This document shows positions 24,516 through 35,554 of a DNA stretch of 64,000 nucleotides, one piece after another; the stretch's first letter is position 1; the number at the start of each line of letters is the position of its first letter. The notes under the pieces were generated by a model, which saw nothing but the letters and a program-made list of their open reading frames with translations, did no database searches and was not told the DNA's origin. A program made the position numbers and the translations under genes. The DNA is from Coriaria nepalensis. Lineage: Eukaryota > Streptophyta > Magnoliopsida > Cucurbitales > Coriariaceae. The DNA lies in NCBI GenBank assembly GCA_027186245.1, contig CP114484.1, positions 6,666,001 to 6,730,000 of the forward strand, read 5' to 3'.

Positions 24516-24959
24516 TGTCACGTGCGTAAAGTTTCGCCTCGAACTTAGACGCTCCGTGCGGCACTTGACACTCCTCCGAGTAACCAAGTCAGCCTAACCG
24601 AACCTTGCCAAGAGGTTTGTTTGAAGACTTTAGAAGGACACTCAAGCTAGAGAATAAAGAACTCTTTGTATTACTAGAAGGCTAGTATTTTTTAGGATGC
24701 TTTACAAATGAGGAGGACTCCTCCTTATATAGACCCCCACCTTGAAATGGATGGTCAAGATCAATTTGATCTAATGGCTACAATCTATCTTCTAGAGACT
24801 TCCATACTATTCTATAAGGGACTAGAAGAATGTACAAGATTCTAGAGAATTCTACAAAAGTGGAGGAAACCCTAGAGAATGCTAGAGAAGTCTAGAAGTT
24901 TCTAGACTCTTCCATGAAGCCTCCTCCATCTTTTCTACCAAGAAAGGCAGTCCGTGACA
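24516..24959 (-). repeat. 3' LTR of the Gypsy chromovirus (444 bp)
   Basis: Direct repeat of 29659-30103. The minus strand runs TGTCACGGACTGCC to GCACGTGACA. A TATA motif lies at 24726-24731 (minus TATATAAGG). Compared with the 5' LTR it has one T fewer in a T-run near 24690 and a C where the other has T near 24870. Confidence 0.96.
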
Positions 24960-24970
24960 CGCTCCCCCAC
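24960..24970 (-). promoter_or_regulatory. Polypurine tract of the Gypsy chromovirus
   Basis: The minus strand reads GGTGGGGGAGCG between the stop codon (24971-24973) and the 3' LTR start. It is the plus-strand primer for reverse transcription. The same tract is kept in the decayed copy at 35543-35554. Confidence 0.85.
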
Positions 24971-27900
24971 CTATTCGGGCGACGCCCCCGTCGTCCGTTC
25001 AAGCTCGAATCGCTCAATGCGGTCTTTGAACTGCCACAACAAGTCTTCGTGCTCCCAACTAGCCTCATTCTCCGGGACGCCCTTCCATTGAACGAGGTAT
25101 TCCTTGTAGCTCGGCACGCCTCGCTTCCTCATGATTCTATCCGCGAGGATTTCCTCAACTTCTTTGTCATAAGAAGTAACCACCGCTGTTGGTGCTCGCT
25201 TGGACACCCCTCTACTAGGTTCATCATTGTCTTCATGATAAGGCTTCAAGAGACTCACATGAAATACCGGATGAATCCGCAACTTCGAAGGTAACTCAAG
25301 CTTGTAGGAGACCTTGCCAACTCGTTGAATGATCTTGAACGGCCCCTCATACCGCCGGATCAAACCTTTATGCACCGCCCTCAACGACTTGAATTGTTGA
25401 GGCAAGAGTTTAACCATGACACGATCTCCTTCCTGGAATTCCACTGCTCTTCGCTTAAGATCGGCCCACTTCTTCATCTTTCTCGATGCTTTCCTCAAGT
25501 GGGCACGAGCCATATCTGTCTCTTCTTGTAGTCCTTTGGCAAATTTGTATGCCGCTGGACTCTTTCCCGTATAGCCCAATGCTACTGCATTTGGAGTCAA
25601 TGGTTGGTGGCCTATGGCAAGCTCAAAAGGACTCTTCCCTGTTGACTCACTCCGATGTAGGTTGTAGGAGAATTGTGCTGTGTCTAACAACTTGGCCCAA
25701 TCCTTTTGGTTGGCACTCACGTAGTGTCTCAAGTAGAGCTCCAACAACCCATTCACCCTCTCTGTTTGGCCATCGGTTTGAGGATGAAAACTCGTGGAGA
25801 AGTTCAAGTCTGACCCAAGTAATTTGAACAACTCCGTCCAAAATCTCCCAGTAAACCGTGGGTCTCGGTCGCTCACAATGGTTTGGGGTACACCCCAAAG
25901 CTTCACCACATGCTTTAGGAAGAACCGAGCCGTCTCATCGGCAGTGACATCAGGAGAAGCTGGCACGAACACCGCATACTTGGAGAATCGATCCACCACC
26001 ACAATGATCGTCCCGTATCCTTCCGATCTCAGGAGACACGTAATGAAATCCATGGAGACACTCTCCCAAGCATGCTCCGGAATGGGAAGTGGCTCTAGCA
26101 ATCCTGCTGGTTGGTGTAGATCAACCTTGTCCTGTTGGCACACCAGACAAGTCTTCACATAGGCTTCTATATCGTTTCGCATATGTGGCCAATAATACCC
26201 ATCATCGATGAGTGCCATTGTACGATGCATGCCCGGATGTCCTGCCCATTTTGAGTCATGGCATTCCTTAATGATTTCCCGCCGAAGATTTCCCCATCTT
26301 GGCACGAACACCCGCTCACCCTTGGTGTATAATAAACCATCTTTGAGCCAAAATCGCCTGGTCTTGCCCTCCTTGGCGTACTCCATAAGATTCTTTGCCA
26401 TCGGATCTTGCTCTATGCCCTCCTTAATCCTAGCAAGCATCGGACACTCGGGTCGACTTATGGCCGCTAACTCCGCTCTACGGCTCAAAGCATCTGCGAC
26501 TAGGTTGGCCTTCCCTGGTTTATACTCTAATACATAGTCAAACTCCGCAAGAAAATCTTGCCACCGTGCTTGCTTAGGTGACAACTTCTTTTGGGTTTGA
26601 AAGTAACTTGTGGCAACATTGTCCGTCTTCACTACGAACTTTGACCCCAACAAGTAATGTCGCCACGTCCGAAGGCAATGAATGACCGCCGTCATCTCTT
26701 TCTCTTGCACCGTATATCGTCTCTCCGTATCATTAAGCTTTCGACTCTCGTATGCAATCGGATGTCCTTCTTGCATCAAGACTCCCCCAATGGCAAAGTC
26801 CGAGGCATCGGTCTGCACCTCATATGGCTTGGTGTAGTCAGGAAGGGCTAGGACGGGTTCCTCCACGATTGCCTTCTTTAATCGATCGAATGCCTTCTGG
26901 CACTTGGGCCCCCACTCCCATGTCCTCATTTTCTTCAGCATGTCCGTCAAGGGAGTAGTGATGTTGGAATACCCCTTGATGAACCGTCTATAGTAATTAA
27001 TGAGGCCCAAGAAAGACCGCAACTCCGTCACCCTTGTCGGAGGTTCCCACTCTTGTATGGCTCGAATCTTGGCTATATCCATCATGATCCGCCCTCCTCG
27101 GATCTTATGGCCAAGGAAATGCACCTCCTCTTGTGCAAATGAACACTTCTCCCTCTTGACATAGAGCTCATTCTCCTTCAAGGCTTGGAAGACCTTCCTC
27201 AAATGGCCAATATGGTCCGCCAAGGTGTGGCTATACACAACAATATCGTCAAGATAAACAACCACAAACTTGTCAAGGAATGGAGCAAGTACCTTGTTCA
27301 TTAGTGTACAAAATGTGGCCGGTGCATTAGTGAGGCCGAAAGGCATCACTAAGAACTCATAAGAACCATACCGCGTCACACAAGCGGTCTTATCCTCATC
27401 CCCTTCCGCTATCCTAACTTGCCAATACCCCGATTGCAAGTCTAGCTTAGAGAAGTATCTTGCGCTTCCAAATTGATCGAACAAATCCGCTATGAGAGGA
27501 ATCGGATATTTGTTCTTCACCGTGAGCTTGTTGAGTGCTCGGTAGTCAATGCATAATCTCAAAGACCCATCCGCCTTCTTTTGGAAAAGTACAGGTGCAC
27601 CATATGGGGCTTTAGATGGTCGAATGAACCCCGCTTCGAGCATCTCTTTGAGTTGCTTCCTCAACTCTTCTAACTCGGGTGGTGCCATGCGATAAGGTGC
27701 CATGGCTGGCGGCTTTGCTCCTTCCACCAACTCCAGTTTGTGATCTACCTCCCTCCTTGGTGGAAGCTTCTTTGGGAGTTCTGGTGGCATAACATCTAGG
27801 AACTCCTTAAGTACCTCTTGCACTTCTTTCGGAATCTCCCTTTCCTTAGATGGCTCGCCCTCGTCCACCTTTAAAGCTGCAAGGTAGGTCTCTTCCTCCC

Positions 27901-29569
27901 ATTTTAATCCCTTGCATAGCTGCAATGCAGACAACACTTTGGTCCCTAGCCGTGTCTCTCTCGAGACCGGGACCGTGCAAGGAGAACCCGCATCCATAAT
28001 CATAATAGAATTAGCATAAGGCATAAGACAAGCCTTTACCTGATCTTGCCAATCTAGTCCGAGCACCACGTCGTAGTCATCTATTGGAATGGCCGTGAAC
28101 TTTACGACTCCTGACCATTGTCCCACCTTGGTCTTTGCATCGGCTATCCCCCTGATTGGCAATGCCTTTAAGTTGACTGCCTTGATGAAGCCAATCGACT
28201 TGGCTAACTTGAGACCGAGTTTTTCCGCAACGTCGGCTTTGATGAAATTGTCGGTCGCTCCTGAATCCACTAGAGCTTTGAGTTGCCTCCCCGCAACGTC
28301 TATCCCGACATACATTGATCCCTTCTTGGGCGCTTTAGGTCCTTCAACGACCTTAGCCTTGAGTGCACTAAGGAGTCGGAGTGACCCCATCCTCGACTCT
28401 TCTTCCAACTCCCCGTCTCTTTTAAGTGCGGCGAGCTTCGCCTTCTTCGGGCAATCCCGAACCATGTGCGGTCCCTCGCACAAGAAGCACTTCAATATCT
28501 TGGCCTTGGATGTCTCCCCCACACCCTTGCCAAAACCCTTCCCTCCAAAGGGCTTACCCGCTCCCTCATTGCGGTTGTTGAAGCTACTCTTGGTGGCTCC
28601 CCCACCTTTGCCTTTGTCACTCCAGTGACTACTCTTGGGTTTATCCTCCCGCCTATACTCGGTCAAGCTTTCCGCCTCCTCAATTGCGGCTTTGAGAGTT
28701 TGAATGTTTCTCCTCTTCAACTCTTGCTTGGCCCAAGGCTGCAACCCTTCTATGAAGGCAAATTTGGCTTCCTTTTCCGGGAAGTCCGGGATCTCCAACA
28801 ATATTTCTGAAAACTCGTTCACATAATCAGAAATACTAGATTTATGAGTGAGGTGACGAAGTTTACCTCGTGCTTCATCTTCGAGATTCCTTGGGCAAAA
28901 TTGTGCTCTAAATGCCTCTTTGAACTCGTCCCACCTTGTCATCTCGAAGAGTCCTCGCTCAATGTCACCACTCAATCTCCTCCACCATAGTGCCGCGGTG
29001 TCGGTAAGATAGAGAGGTACCGTGTCTATCTTCTCTTCATCATCCGTGATCCTCATTTTCCTGAAGTAGAGTTCCAAGCTCCATAGAAAGTTCTCTACTT
29101 CCTTTCCCTTCCTAGCTCTTGCATAGGTCTTGGGTCGAGGCACGTCCACTTTTGGTGCGAGAGGAGCATCGATTATGTCCCTAGACACCCTGTATTTACA
29201 GAGTGACACATCCGTCTCGATGATCTGCATCCTCTCATGCACTTCTGCTAGAGAAGCATCCATGTTGGCTTGGAAAGCCCTCATCTCCTCTTGAATTGTG
29301 GCGACAATCCTATCCAATGATGCTTGGAATCCCTCTTGAAGTCCACCTCCTTGGTTAGCCATCGCCAAATCCGCTACTTGTTCCACCGTCTTCTCCATCA
29401 CATTGCCTTGCCTCACCACTGTATTCTCCAACTTGAGAACACGGTTCTCTAATGATGCAAGCATGTCTCGAGATGGCTCTCGTTGCTTCTGTCTTCCTCC
29501 ACCCTTAACATTATCTCGCCTTGTCTCTCCTTCAATTGGATCGACAACGTTGGAACCACCGCTAGCCAT
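24971..29569 (-). CDS. Gag-Pol polyprotein of a Ty3/Gypsy chromovirus (1,532 aa)
   Basis: Makes the capsid and all enzymes needed for replication and integration. The reading frame is also open upstream into the LTR, but the first ATG after the LTR TATA box (29870-29875) is at 29569, so I start there (residue 47 of the 1,578-codon open frame; numbers below use the open frame). Order: coiled N-terminus; gag 190-350; CCHC-like knuckle 407-419 (CX2CX3HX4C); protease DSGATDNF 481-488; RT about 660-860 with YLDD 818-821; RNase H about 960-1075 (Asp967, Asp1029); integrase zinc site His1150, His1157, Cys1187, Cys1190; catalytic Asp1220, Asp1280, Glu1316 (35 residues between the last two); chromodomain about 1516-1563. 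No stop, frameshift or missing catalytic residue was seen. The chromodomain suggests targeting to chromatin marks (family knowledge). Confidence 0.96.
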   Translation of the reverse strand: MASGGSNVVDPIEGETRRDNVKGGGRQKQREPSRDMLASLENRVLKLENTVVRQGNVMEKTVEQVADLAMANQGGGLQEGFQASLDRIVATIQEEMRAFQANMDASLAEVHERMQIIETDVSLCKYRVSRDIIDAPLAPKVDVPRPKTYARARKGKEVENFLWSLELYFRKMRITDDEEKIDTVPLYLTDTAALWWRRLSGDIERGLFEMTRWDEFKEAFRAQFCPRNLEDEARGKLRHLTHKSSISDYVNEFSEILLEIPDFPEKEAKFAFIEGLQPWAKQELKRRNIQTLKAAIEEAESLTEYRREDKPKSSHWSDKGKGGGATKSSFNNRNEGAGKPFGGKGFGKGVGETSKAKILKCFLCEGPHMVRDCPKKAKLAALKRDGELEEESRMGSLRLLSALKAKVVEGPKAPKKGSMYVGIDVAGRQLKALVDSGATDNFIKADVAEKLGLKLAKSIGFIKAVNLKALPIRGIADAKTKVGQWSGVVKFTAIPIDDYDVVLGLDWQDQVKACLMPYANSIMIMDAGSPCTVPVSRETRLGTKVLSALQLCKGLKWEEETYLAALKVDEGEPSKEREIPKEVQEVLKEFLDVMPPELPKKLPPRREVDHKLELVEGAKPPAMAPYRMAPPELEELRKQLKEMLEAGFIRPSKAPYGAPVLFQKKADGSLRLCIDYRALNKLTVKNKYPIPLIADLFDQFGSARYFSKLDLQSGYWQVRIAEGDEDKTACVTRYGSYEFLVMPFGLTNAPATFCTLMNKVLAPFLDKFVVVYLDDIVVYSHTLADHIGHLRKVFQALKENELYVKREKCSFAQEEVHFLGHKIRGGRIMMDIAKIRAIQEWEPPTRVTELRSFLGLINYYRRFIKGYSNITTPLTDMLKKMRTWEWGPKCQKAFDRLKKAIVEEPVLALPDYTKPYEVQTDASDFAIGGVLMQEGHPIAYESRKLNDTERRYTVQEKEMTAVIHCLRTWRHYLLGSKFVVKTDNVATSYFQTQKKLSPKQARWQDFLAEFDYVLEYKPGKANLVADALSRRAELAAISRPECPMLARIKEGIEQDPMAKNLMEYAKEGKTRRFWLKDGLLYTKGERVFVPRWGNLRREIIKECHDSKWAGHPGMHRTMALIDDGYYWPHMRNDIEAYVKTCLVCQQDKVDLHQPAGLLEPLPIPEHAWESVSMDFITCLLRSEGYGTIIVVVDRFSKYAVFVPASPDVTADETARFFLKHVVKLWGVPQTIVSDRDPRFTGRFWTELFKLLGSDLNFSTSFHPQTDGQTERVNGLLELYLRHYVSANQKDWAKLLDTAQFSYNLHRSESTGKSPFELAIGHQPLTPNAVALGYTGKSPAAYKFAKGLQEETDMARAHLRKASRKMKKWADLKRRAVEFQEGDRVMVKLLPQQFKSLRAVHKGLIRRYEGPFKIIQRVGKVSYKLELPSKLRIHPVFHVSLLKPYHEDNDEPSRGVSKRAPTAVVTSYDKEVEEILADRIMRKRGVPSYKEYLVQWKGVPENEASWEHEDLLWQFKDRIERFELERTTGASPE

Positions 29570-29643
29570 TTCTTCCACAAGATCTTCACCTACACAAAGC
29601 TTTGGCAAGAATTGAACCACTTCGCACCCTCCCGTACGACCTT

Positions 29644-29656
29644 GGCTCTGATACCA
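29644..29656 (-). promoter_or_regulatory. Primer binding site of the Gypsy chromovirus (tRNA-iMet)
   Basis: The minus strand reads TGGTATCAGAGCC, two bases after the 5' LTR end. This is the standard initiator-Met tRNA complement used by many plant LTR elements. Confidence 0.93.
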
Positions 29657-29658
29657 AC

Positions 29659-30103
29659 TGTCACGTGCGTAAAGTTTCGCCTCGAACTTAGACGCTCCGT
29701 GCGGCACTTGACACTCCTCCGAGTAACCAAGTCAGCCTAACCGAACCTTGCCAAGAGGTTTGTTTGAAGACTTTAGAAGGACACTCAAGCTAGAGAATAA
29801 AGAACTCTTTGTATTACTAGAAGGCTAGTATTTTTTTAGGATGCTTTACAAATGAGGAGGACTCCTCCTTATATAGACCCCCACCTTGAAATGGATGGTC
29901 AAGATCAATTTGATCTAATGGCTACAATCTATCTTCTAGAGACTTCCATACTATTCTATAAGGGACTAGAAGAATGTACAAGATTCTAGAGAATTCTACA
30001 AAAGTGGAGGAAACTCTAGAGAATGCTAGAGAAGTCTAGAAGTTTCTAGACTCTTCCATGAAGCCTCCTCCATCTTTTCTACCAAGAAAGGCAGTCCGTG
30101 ACA
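29659..30103 (-). repeat. 5' LTR of the Gypsy chromovirus (445 bp)
   Basis: Near-identical partner of 24516-24959. It carries the likely promoter: minus-strand TATATA at 29870-29875, which would place transcription start near 29840. No ATG occurs between there and 29569. Confidence 0.96.
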
Positions 30104-30258
30104 TTAGGCCCCCTTTAATATTAATAATCGTTGTGAAAATATCATACTATTTCTATTATTCAAACTAGGTGTAGTTAGGAATTTAAAATTTTGTGAAAAT
30201 GCCACTTTCTATTTAATTTATTATCATTAAGCAAAGTTGAAATTTTTTGGGGTCTACA

Positions 30259-31340
30259 ATATAAACCTTATCTCCTCATTCCTCTACTCTTCTAATTAGT
30301 TATTGAATTAGAAAGTGCTAAGAGTTTTGGTTGAGGAAAAGTTCCTCAATGCAAAACCCAATAATCTTGGGTTTTTAGAACTGAAACAATGAGAATGAAA
30401 TTTAAAGTATCACTTCCACTAGGGTTTGAGGATGTTCAATAATTTATAGTGGTATCAGAGTCTTACATTATTATGTCAGAAGGCTTTTGCTTTTGTTGAT
30501 GGATTTTTATGATAATGATAAAAAGCTTGTTTTTTGAGTTTTTCATGGTTTGAGTTGTATTGATGTGTTTGAATTAAAGCCAGAAAGAACCTATTTAAAA
30601 GCATGGAAATATGATTTTAGAACCACCACCATTCACAGCAGCATACGTTGCTGCCGCATTGCAAGCAGAAGTAGCCATGCTGCCTAGCAAGGGCGGTCGC
30701 TGCCTTTACAACAAGCGGTTGTGTGTTGTTGGGCAGCGGGCAAGCCTACTGCTGGGCAGCGGGCAAGCCTACTTTTATGTACATTAACATGAATTGATGG
30801 ATATTATACATGTTTACAAAATAATTTATGCATGGATGTTGAATATAATATATACATTGTTGTTTTGATATCGAATTCACACCATATTGCAATGCATGCT
30901 TATGATGTGTGTATGAGAATATTCTGATGAGACTGTTTAAAATTAAAATCCTTTCTTGATAATATTAATATTGAAAGCTACATAAGAAAGTCTTATATAT
31001 AGTACCTTCCAAATGTTGCAATGAACATGAGAATAATAAATCATCAATCGGCTATGGATACATAAGCTTAATGATTAATTAAACTTTGAGTTCATTTGTT
31101 ATTATGCATGAGATCCATGATTGCATTATTCCACTAGGCTCGGCAATGGACACACGGGTAGTTCTCGATTGAGTGTATATTATTAGTTCATAAGAATGTT
31201 TTGGGTGAAATTTAACTAGGGATATGGTTGACTACTAACACATGAGACCATAGTCTCTTAGAAGCAAGTAGAGGAATCATATGAGATGTAATCGCAAAGG
31301 TTGTTTTGCTACCTTACATGTATATTACAATTGGCTACGG
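30259..31340 (+). mobile_element. LTR tail, primer site and leader of a truncated plus-strand LTR element
   Basis: TGGTATCAGAGT at 30450-30461 is a plus-strand initiator-Met primer site, so an LTR end should lie just before it. I cannot define that LTR's start; 30259-30447 may be its tail. Downstream is a leader-like region without gag. It includes a GC-rich patch (about 30640-30780) containing two copies of GGGCAGCGGGCAAGCCTACT (30731-30750 and 30754-30773). No open frame of note occurs. The region is truncated before any coding domain, near the facing element at 31489. Confidence 0.5.
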
Positions 31341-31488
31341 ACATGTGAGCCCATAATAGCAGCCTCATTTTGATTTTTTCAAAACTTCATCCCGATTCGC
31401 TTTAGGAAATTCTAAAATCCACAAACAAACCATTAAACGCATCAAACGCATCAAAATATAAAACTACTATACTTTCCAGTATAACCTA

Positions 31489-31501
31489 GACTTTGATACC
31501 C
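31489..31501 (-). promoter_or_regulatory. Degenerate primer binding site next to a minus-strand LTR
   Basis: The minus strand reads GGGTATCAAAGTC immediately after an LTR end (ACAGCA), two to three changes from the initiator-Met consensus. It marks 31503-33448 as a 5' LTR in minus orientation. The short leader to its left (31340-31488) is all that remains internally. Confidence 0.55.
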
Positions 31502-31502
31502 C

Positions 31503-33448
31503 TGCTGTAAACATATGCAAGTATAATAGATTAAATGCAGTAGAAGAAATATTTAAAATTTTATTCGAATCATATACTAGCATGCCCAGTTTCTATCTTA
31601 TATTGCATATAATATATTTTCTAGAAAGCGTAAATTACATCAATATTAAATCAAGGTTTAGAGAAAGGGAATACCTCTTTGATTTACATAACTCTTCTTA
31701 AATAAGATGGGGAGATGCCCATATGTTTTCCCTTAAACCATTATCCACATGATTCATTTTGCATGGTTAAGTTTCTACTTAAGATCTCAACTCATGAGAT
31801 AATAAGCTTGGGGAAGAGGAATGGAAAAGGCTCTCTTTTCTCTCTTTAATTTTTGGCCAAGAGGCTTGTATGAGCACTTCTTGATTTCAGTCACAATATA
31901 TGCCTTGTATTCATAGGCAAAGGCAAAGTCATTTTTTTCTAATCTCATTAAGAATCCTAGTTGCCTTAAAACACAAAAATGAGAAGGGCTAAAGCCCATT
32001 TAATAAGCCCTTTCATGAATTTTCACGCATGAATATTCAATTGATAATCCACTCCATTAAATTTTTAATGTCCGATTTATTTACGAACCTTTAGGATCCT
32101 TTTATAATTAAAGAAAAGTTCCTATGTAACTTATTAATTTCTAATTAATTTAATACCATACTTTGCTGTACTAGCAGAACTGCATGATATTAAATTTACA
32201 AATTAATAATTTCTATTTTACCCTTATAAGTCAAACTATATGTCAAATTACTATTTTACCCCTAAAATTATTTTGGTTCATTTTTACTTTTTCTCCGACA
32301 AAACTTTACATATGTTATCCTGAAACTTATGTGTGACCGATTGATTCTACATCACGTTGGCAAGAGGATTTCATAAAAACTCTTTTGATTTTATATAAAT
32401 ACAAATTAAATTTATTTAATTTAGACGATCTTGTTTAAATTAAATAATTAACTTTATCATCTCATAATTAAATAACTTTATACCCCCAAGTCAAGATTGA
32501 CTTTTAGAAAAGTGTCGAAACTACCAGGAAGATGAGAAATATCATATCCTGAAAGAACTTATTTGTAACCATCATATACTTGCAATAACAATCCTTCCAT
32601 CTCGCCAATATCCCAATTCGTCCTAGGACATGGTTTAACTGTTAAACCCTAATAGATAAATTATATGCACCATCATATCTTTATTGAACATCAAAAATAG
32701 ATTTACGATAACTCCTTTCAAACCATACTACTTCGGAAATATTCCTTGTCTAATAAGGTATATGATCCATTGGACCTTATTAAAAATACGAAAGCGATGG
32801 ATTCCCTTTTGACCAGTCATAATCCTTCTCACACGACACTTCTTACCCAACAGTTCACCCCATGTTGGCTAGGACTAATAGAAATGATATCAAAGTATGA
32901 AGTCTGGTATTGAAGGAAACCATGGTATTTTAGGTCAAAGGATCATATGTAAAATAGTTACTAGATAATTCTCATTAATAGTCAATATTAATTACCATTG
33001 AGAATTATTTAAATATCACGTTCAACACTCATAGTCTCGACTAAGCGCCCACACAATGATCATGGTATTCTACTAACACCACTAGGTATGAGATCAACCA
33101 CTCTAACAATTAGGTGATCAAATATATGATTGTCTATTCGGATCAATTGATATCCATTCTCGAGATCCTATGATAATGAATTGTTTGTATCCTAAGAGCT
33201 TTTAGCGACTCTAGTCTCTATTAGCATGATCTCTATCATGGTCTCCAGAGTGCATAACTCAAGATACTAGATTTTATCATTATATGCATATATATAACTT
33301 ATAATATCAATTCCAAAAAAATCAATAAACATGATAAATAGTAATTAACTTTCATTAATGACAATAAATATTATCTTATTAATATTCACATAAAGATAAA
33401 TAGTCAAAATAGTCAAAATTTGATTGGTTTGACGGGCATACGCTTTCA
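31503..33448 (-). repeat. Long LTR (about 1.95 kb), minus strand
   Basis: Plus-strand ends TGCTGTAAACATATGC at 31503 and GCATACGCTTTCA at 33448 (minus TGAAAGCGTATGCC). It shares blocks with 37769-38163 (same LTR start, plus orientation) and more distantly with 47690-49735, for example TTAAACCCTAATAGA near 32643 and 48903. It belongs to a Copia-like family by that link. The plus-strand frame at 31787-31999 has no recognisable product. Its first 1 kb from the left faces an inverted copy at 33465-34468. Confidence 0.72.
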
Positions 33449-33464
33449 AGTAATTCTTAATCTC

Positions 33465-34468
33465 ACGAGTAATTGGGACACTTTGCTAGAAGTCAATCTT
33501 GACTTAAAGGTTTAAAGTTATTTAATCATAAGATGATTAAGTTAATTATTTAATTTAAAATATTATTTTAAACTAAACGAAGTTAGTTTAGAATTAAATA
33601 AAATCGAAAGGGTCTTTATGAAATCCTCTTGTCGGCATGATGTAGAACCTAGTCGGTCACACACACAAGATTCAGAGTGATATAGTTAAAGTTTTGTTGG
33701 AGAAAAAGGAAAAAATGACCAAAAATATTTTAAGGGTAAAATGATAATTTTACTTATAGTTTGACAAGAAGAGAAAAATTGTTATTATTAATTTATTAAT
33801 TTAATGTCATGCAGTTCTACAAGCACAACTAAGTGTGGTATTGAATTAATTGGAAATTAATAAGTTTGATAGGAACTTTTATTTTATTATAAAAGGGTCC
33901 CAAAGGTTCGTAATTAATAAATAAGACATTAAAGGATTAATGGGCTGGATTATTAACTGGATTTTCATAGGTCAAAATTAATCAAAGGGTTAATTAAATA
34001 ACCCATGGTTGGTTGGTCATTGAATGGGCTAGCCTATCTCATTTTTGTGTTTTAAGGAAACTATGATTCTTAATGAGATTAGAAAAATATGACCTAGTCT
34101 TTGCCTATAAATACAAGGTATTTTTTCGAAAATCAAAGAGAGAAAAGAGAGTTTTTTTCATCCCCAAGATTATTATCTCTTGAGTTGATAGCCTAAGTAA
34201 AAATTTAATCGTACGAAATAAATCTTATGGATAACGGTTAGAGGGAGAACACGTGGGCATCTCTCCATCATATTCAATAAGAGTTTTGTAAATCAAAAGA
34301 GGTATTCTATTTTCCTAAACCTTTATTTAATATGCTTTTTGTAAAATGAATTATATGTGATATAATTGTTGTATGATCGGTCTGGATAGAAACTGTGCAT
34401 GCTACGATTTGTTCAAATAAGAGTTTTAAATATTTCTTCAACTAAATTTATTATTTTATATGCCTGCA
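33465..34468 (+). repeat. Inverted LTR fragment facing 31503-33448
   Basis: Reverse-complement similarity to about 31510-32525. Examples are AGTCAATCTTGACTT at 33491 versus AAGTCAAGATTGACT at 32489, CCTCTTGTCGGCATGATGTA at 33621 versus TACATCACGTTGGCAAGAGG at 32349, and GAAACTGTGCATGCTA at 34388 versus TAGCATGCCCAGTTTC at 31578. The copies are clearly diverged (dozens of changes and indels). The pair forms an inverted repeat with arms of about 1 kb around a spacer of about 0.94 kb. Confidence 0.7.
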
Positions 34469-34883
34469 TCATTTTCCTAACAAATAAACTAGGCAAAGCT
34501 GAGTCAAGTTCGTTAGTGATTAAATTTTTACAAAAAGTACAATCATTATCTGATTTGAAAACAATGCTCTTTTTATTTTGCTTGCTTGTGCATAGAAAAT
34601 CATTTGTTGTCTCTCTAATATTCTCTTAATGATTGAATCTTCCTTTTCTTTTCTTTTTCTCTTTTATTTTTCTTAACCTCTCACTAATTTTGATTCTCCC
34701 TTTTACCTTTTTTTTTTGCTCACTTTTGTTTTTTGTTTACTCCCTTTCTTTTGATCACTCTCCTTTGGAAACCTCATTTGATCTTCATAGCCCTTTTTTT
34801 GTGTCATTGCAACAAGAGTAATCGGCTTTCTATTGAGCACAAAAAAGTATTTATTATAAAAACCATCATATTTCCCACGTGTA
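34469..34883. other. No supported feature; T-rich low-complexity DNA
   Basis: Mostly T-rich sequence (notably 34640-34800). Short frames here are hydrophobic because of the T-richness and show no known domain. Likely retroelement debris, but nothing can be assigned. Confidence 0.4.
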
Positions 34884-35174
34884 TCAAATTGCCATTCCCC
34901 CCCAATAATAAGTGTCTATCTTGCATCGATACAACATCACACAACATTCATAGTTATCGATCCAAAAAGAAACTAGCACATGTTTGTTTACCTTCACCTC
35001 ACCACAATATTTTAGCCATTGTAACTTGTATGGCCATGGGTGCTTGAGGGTAGGCAGCCTCAATTTTTCCACCAAAGTGGTGCTAGCGACATTAGTACAA
35101 CTCCTACCATTAATAATCACACTACATACCTTGTTTTGAAAATGGCACCAAGTATGAATTGTTGACCATGACAT
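34884..35174 (-). pseudogene. Ty3/Gypsy protease-region fragment
   Basis: A 96-residue minus-strand frame resembles the retropepsin region of a plant Gypsy polyprotein: NKVCSVIINGRSCTNVAST, followed by LVEKLRLPTLKHPWPYKLQW. In the family the active-site strand usually reads Ile-Asp-Gly/Ser-Gly. Here Asn replaces the catalytic Asp, and the downstream GRPW-type motif is altered (YWGGMA). It is isolated, in the opposite orientation to the chromovirus relic on its right, and belongs to a different Gypsy family. Confidence 0.65.
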
Positions 35175-35182
35175 GAAATGTG

Positions 35183-35542
35183 TTGTTGAGGGCGGTGCAT
35201 AAGGGATTGATCCGGTAGTATGAAGGGCCGTTCAAGATCATTCAATAAGTTGGCAAGGTCTCCTATAAGTTAGAGTTACCTTCGAAGTTGCGGATTCATC
35301 CGGTGTTTCATGTGAGTCTCTTGAAGCCTTATCATGAAGACAAGGATGAACCTAGTCGAAGGGTGTCCAAGTGGGCACCAACAACGGTGGTTACTTCTTA
35401 TAAAAGCGAAGTTGAAGAAATCCTCATGGAAGGGAGTCTCGAAGAATGAGGCTAGTTGGGACCACGAAGACTTGTTATGGCAGTTCAAAGACCGTATTGA
35501 GTGATTCGAGCTTGAACGAACGACGAGGGCGTCGCCCGAATA
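35183..35542 (+). pseudogene. Decayed pol C-terminus of the chromovirus family
   Basis: Reverse-complement counterpart of 24974-25365 in the intact element. It covers the end of integrase through the chromodomain, from GAGGGCGGTGCATAA to the GCGTCGCCCGAATAAG stop region. Frameshifts and an internal deletion in the chromodomain (the segment around 35430-35450 lacks the equivalent of residues 1528-1546) destroy it. Upstream pol is absent; the left edge joins an unrelated Gypsy fragment. Confidence 0.85.
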
Positions 35543-35554
35543 AGTGGGGGAGCG

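Larger units (their letters stand above)
24516..30103 (-). mobile_element. Full-length Ty3/Gypsy chromovirus, apparently young
   Basis: A 5,588 bp element with two LTRs (24516-24959 and 29659-30103), primer site (29644-29656), purine tract (24960-24970) and one uninterrupted gag-pol ORF. Both LTRs begin TGTCACGTGCG on the plus strand and end in CCGTGACA. By eye they differ by one substitution and one single-base indel. TTAG flanks both sides (24512-24515 and 30104-30107), a 4 bp target duplication, or 5 bp with one mutation. It is inserted in LTR-C. Its GC content is clearly above that of the surroundings. A second, decayed copy of the family is at 35183-36006. Confidence 0.96.
9946..30258 (-). 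mobile_element. Tandem chain of a non-coding LTR retrotransposon (int-LTR-int-LTR-int-LTR)
   Basis: Three LTRs of one family (LTR-A, -B, -C; about 1.5 kb each once insertions are removed) alternate with internal regions that share sequence with each other. To the left of each LTR is a primer site for tRNA-iMet read on the minus strand (10337-10350, 19492-19504, about 23183-23194). To the right of LTR-A and LTR-B is a purine-rich tract on the minus strand (after 18868 and 22552). LTR-A and LTR-B are therefore shared by neighbouring units. Complete internal regions are 638 and 644 bp with no gag or pol, so the family is non-autonomous (LARD/TRIM-like by structure). Copia-2, a solo LTR and a Gypsy element are nested inside. 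Confidence 0.8.
23197..30258 (-). repeat. LTR-C, split by the intact Gypsy element
   Basis: Parts 23197-24515 and 30108-30258 (about 1.47 kb) form one LTR. It starts TGTAACGCCCGCCCTACTAG and ends GGGGTCTACA (minus TGTAGACCCC). The pyrimidine tract is at 24170-24260. The right flank does not match the internal regions, so this is the outermost 5' LTR of the minus-strand chain. Confidence 0.83.

Noticed and set aside
24914..29740. Many plus-strand and other-frame open frames across the Gypsy element (for example 25486-25827, 28089-28628)
   Set aside because: They lie antisense to the intact gag-pol and show no domain of their own; they are shadows of its codon pattern.
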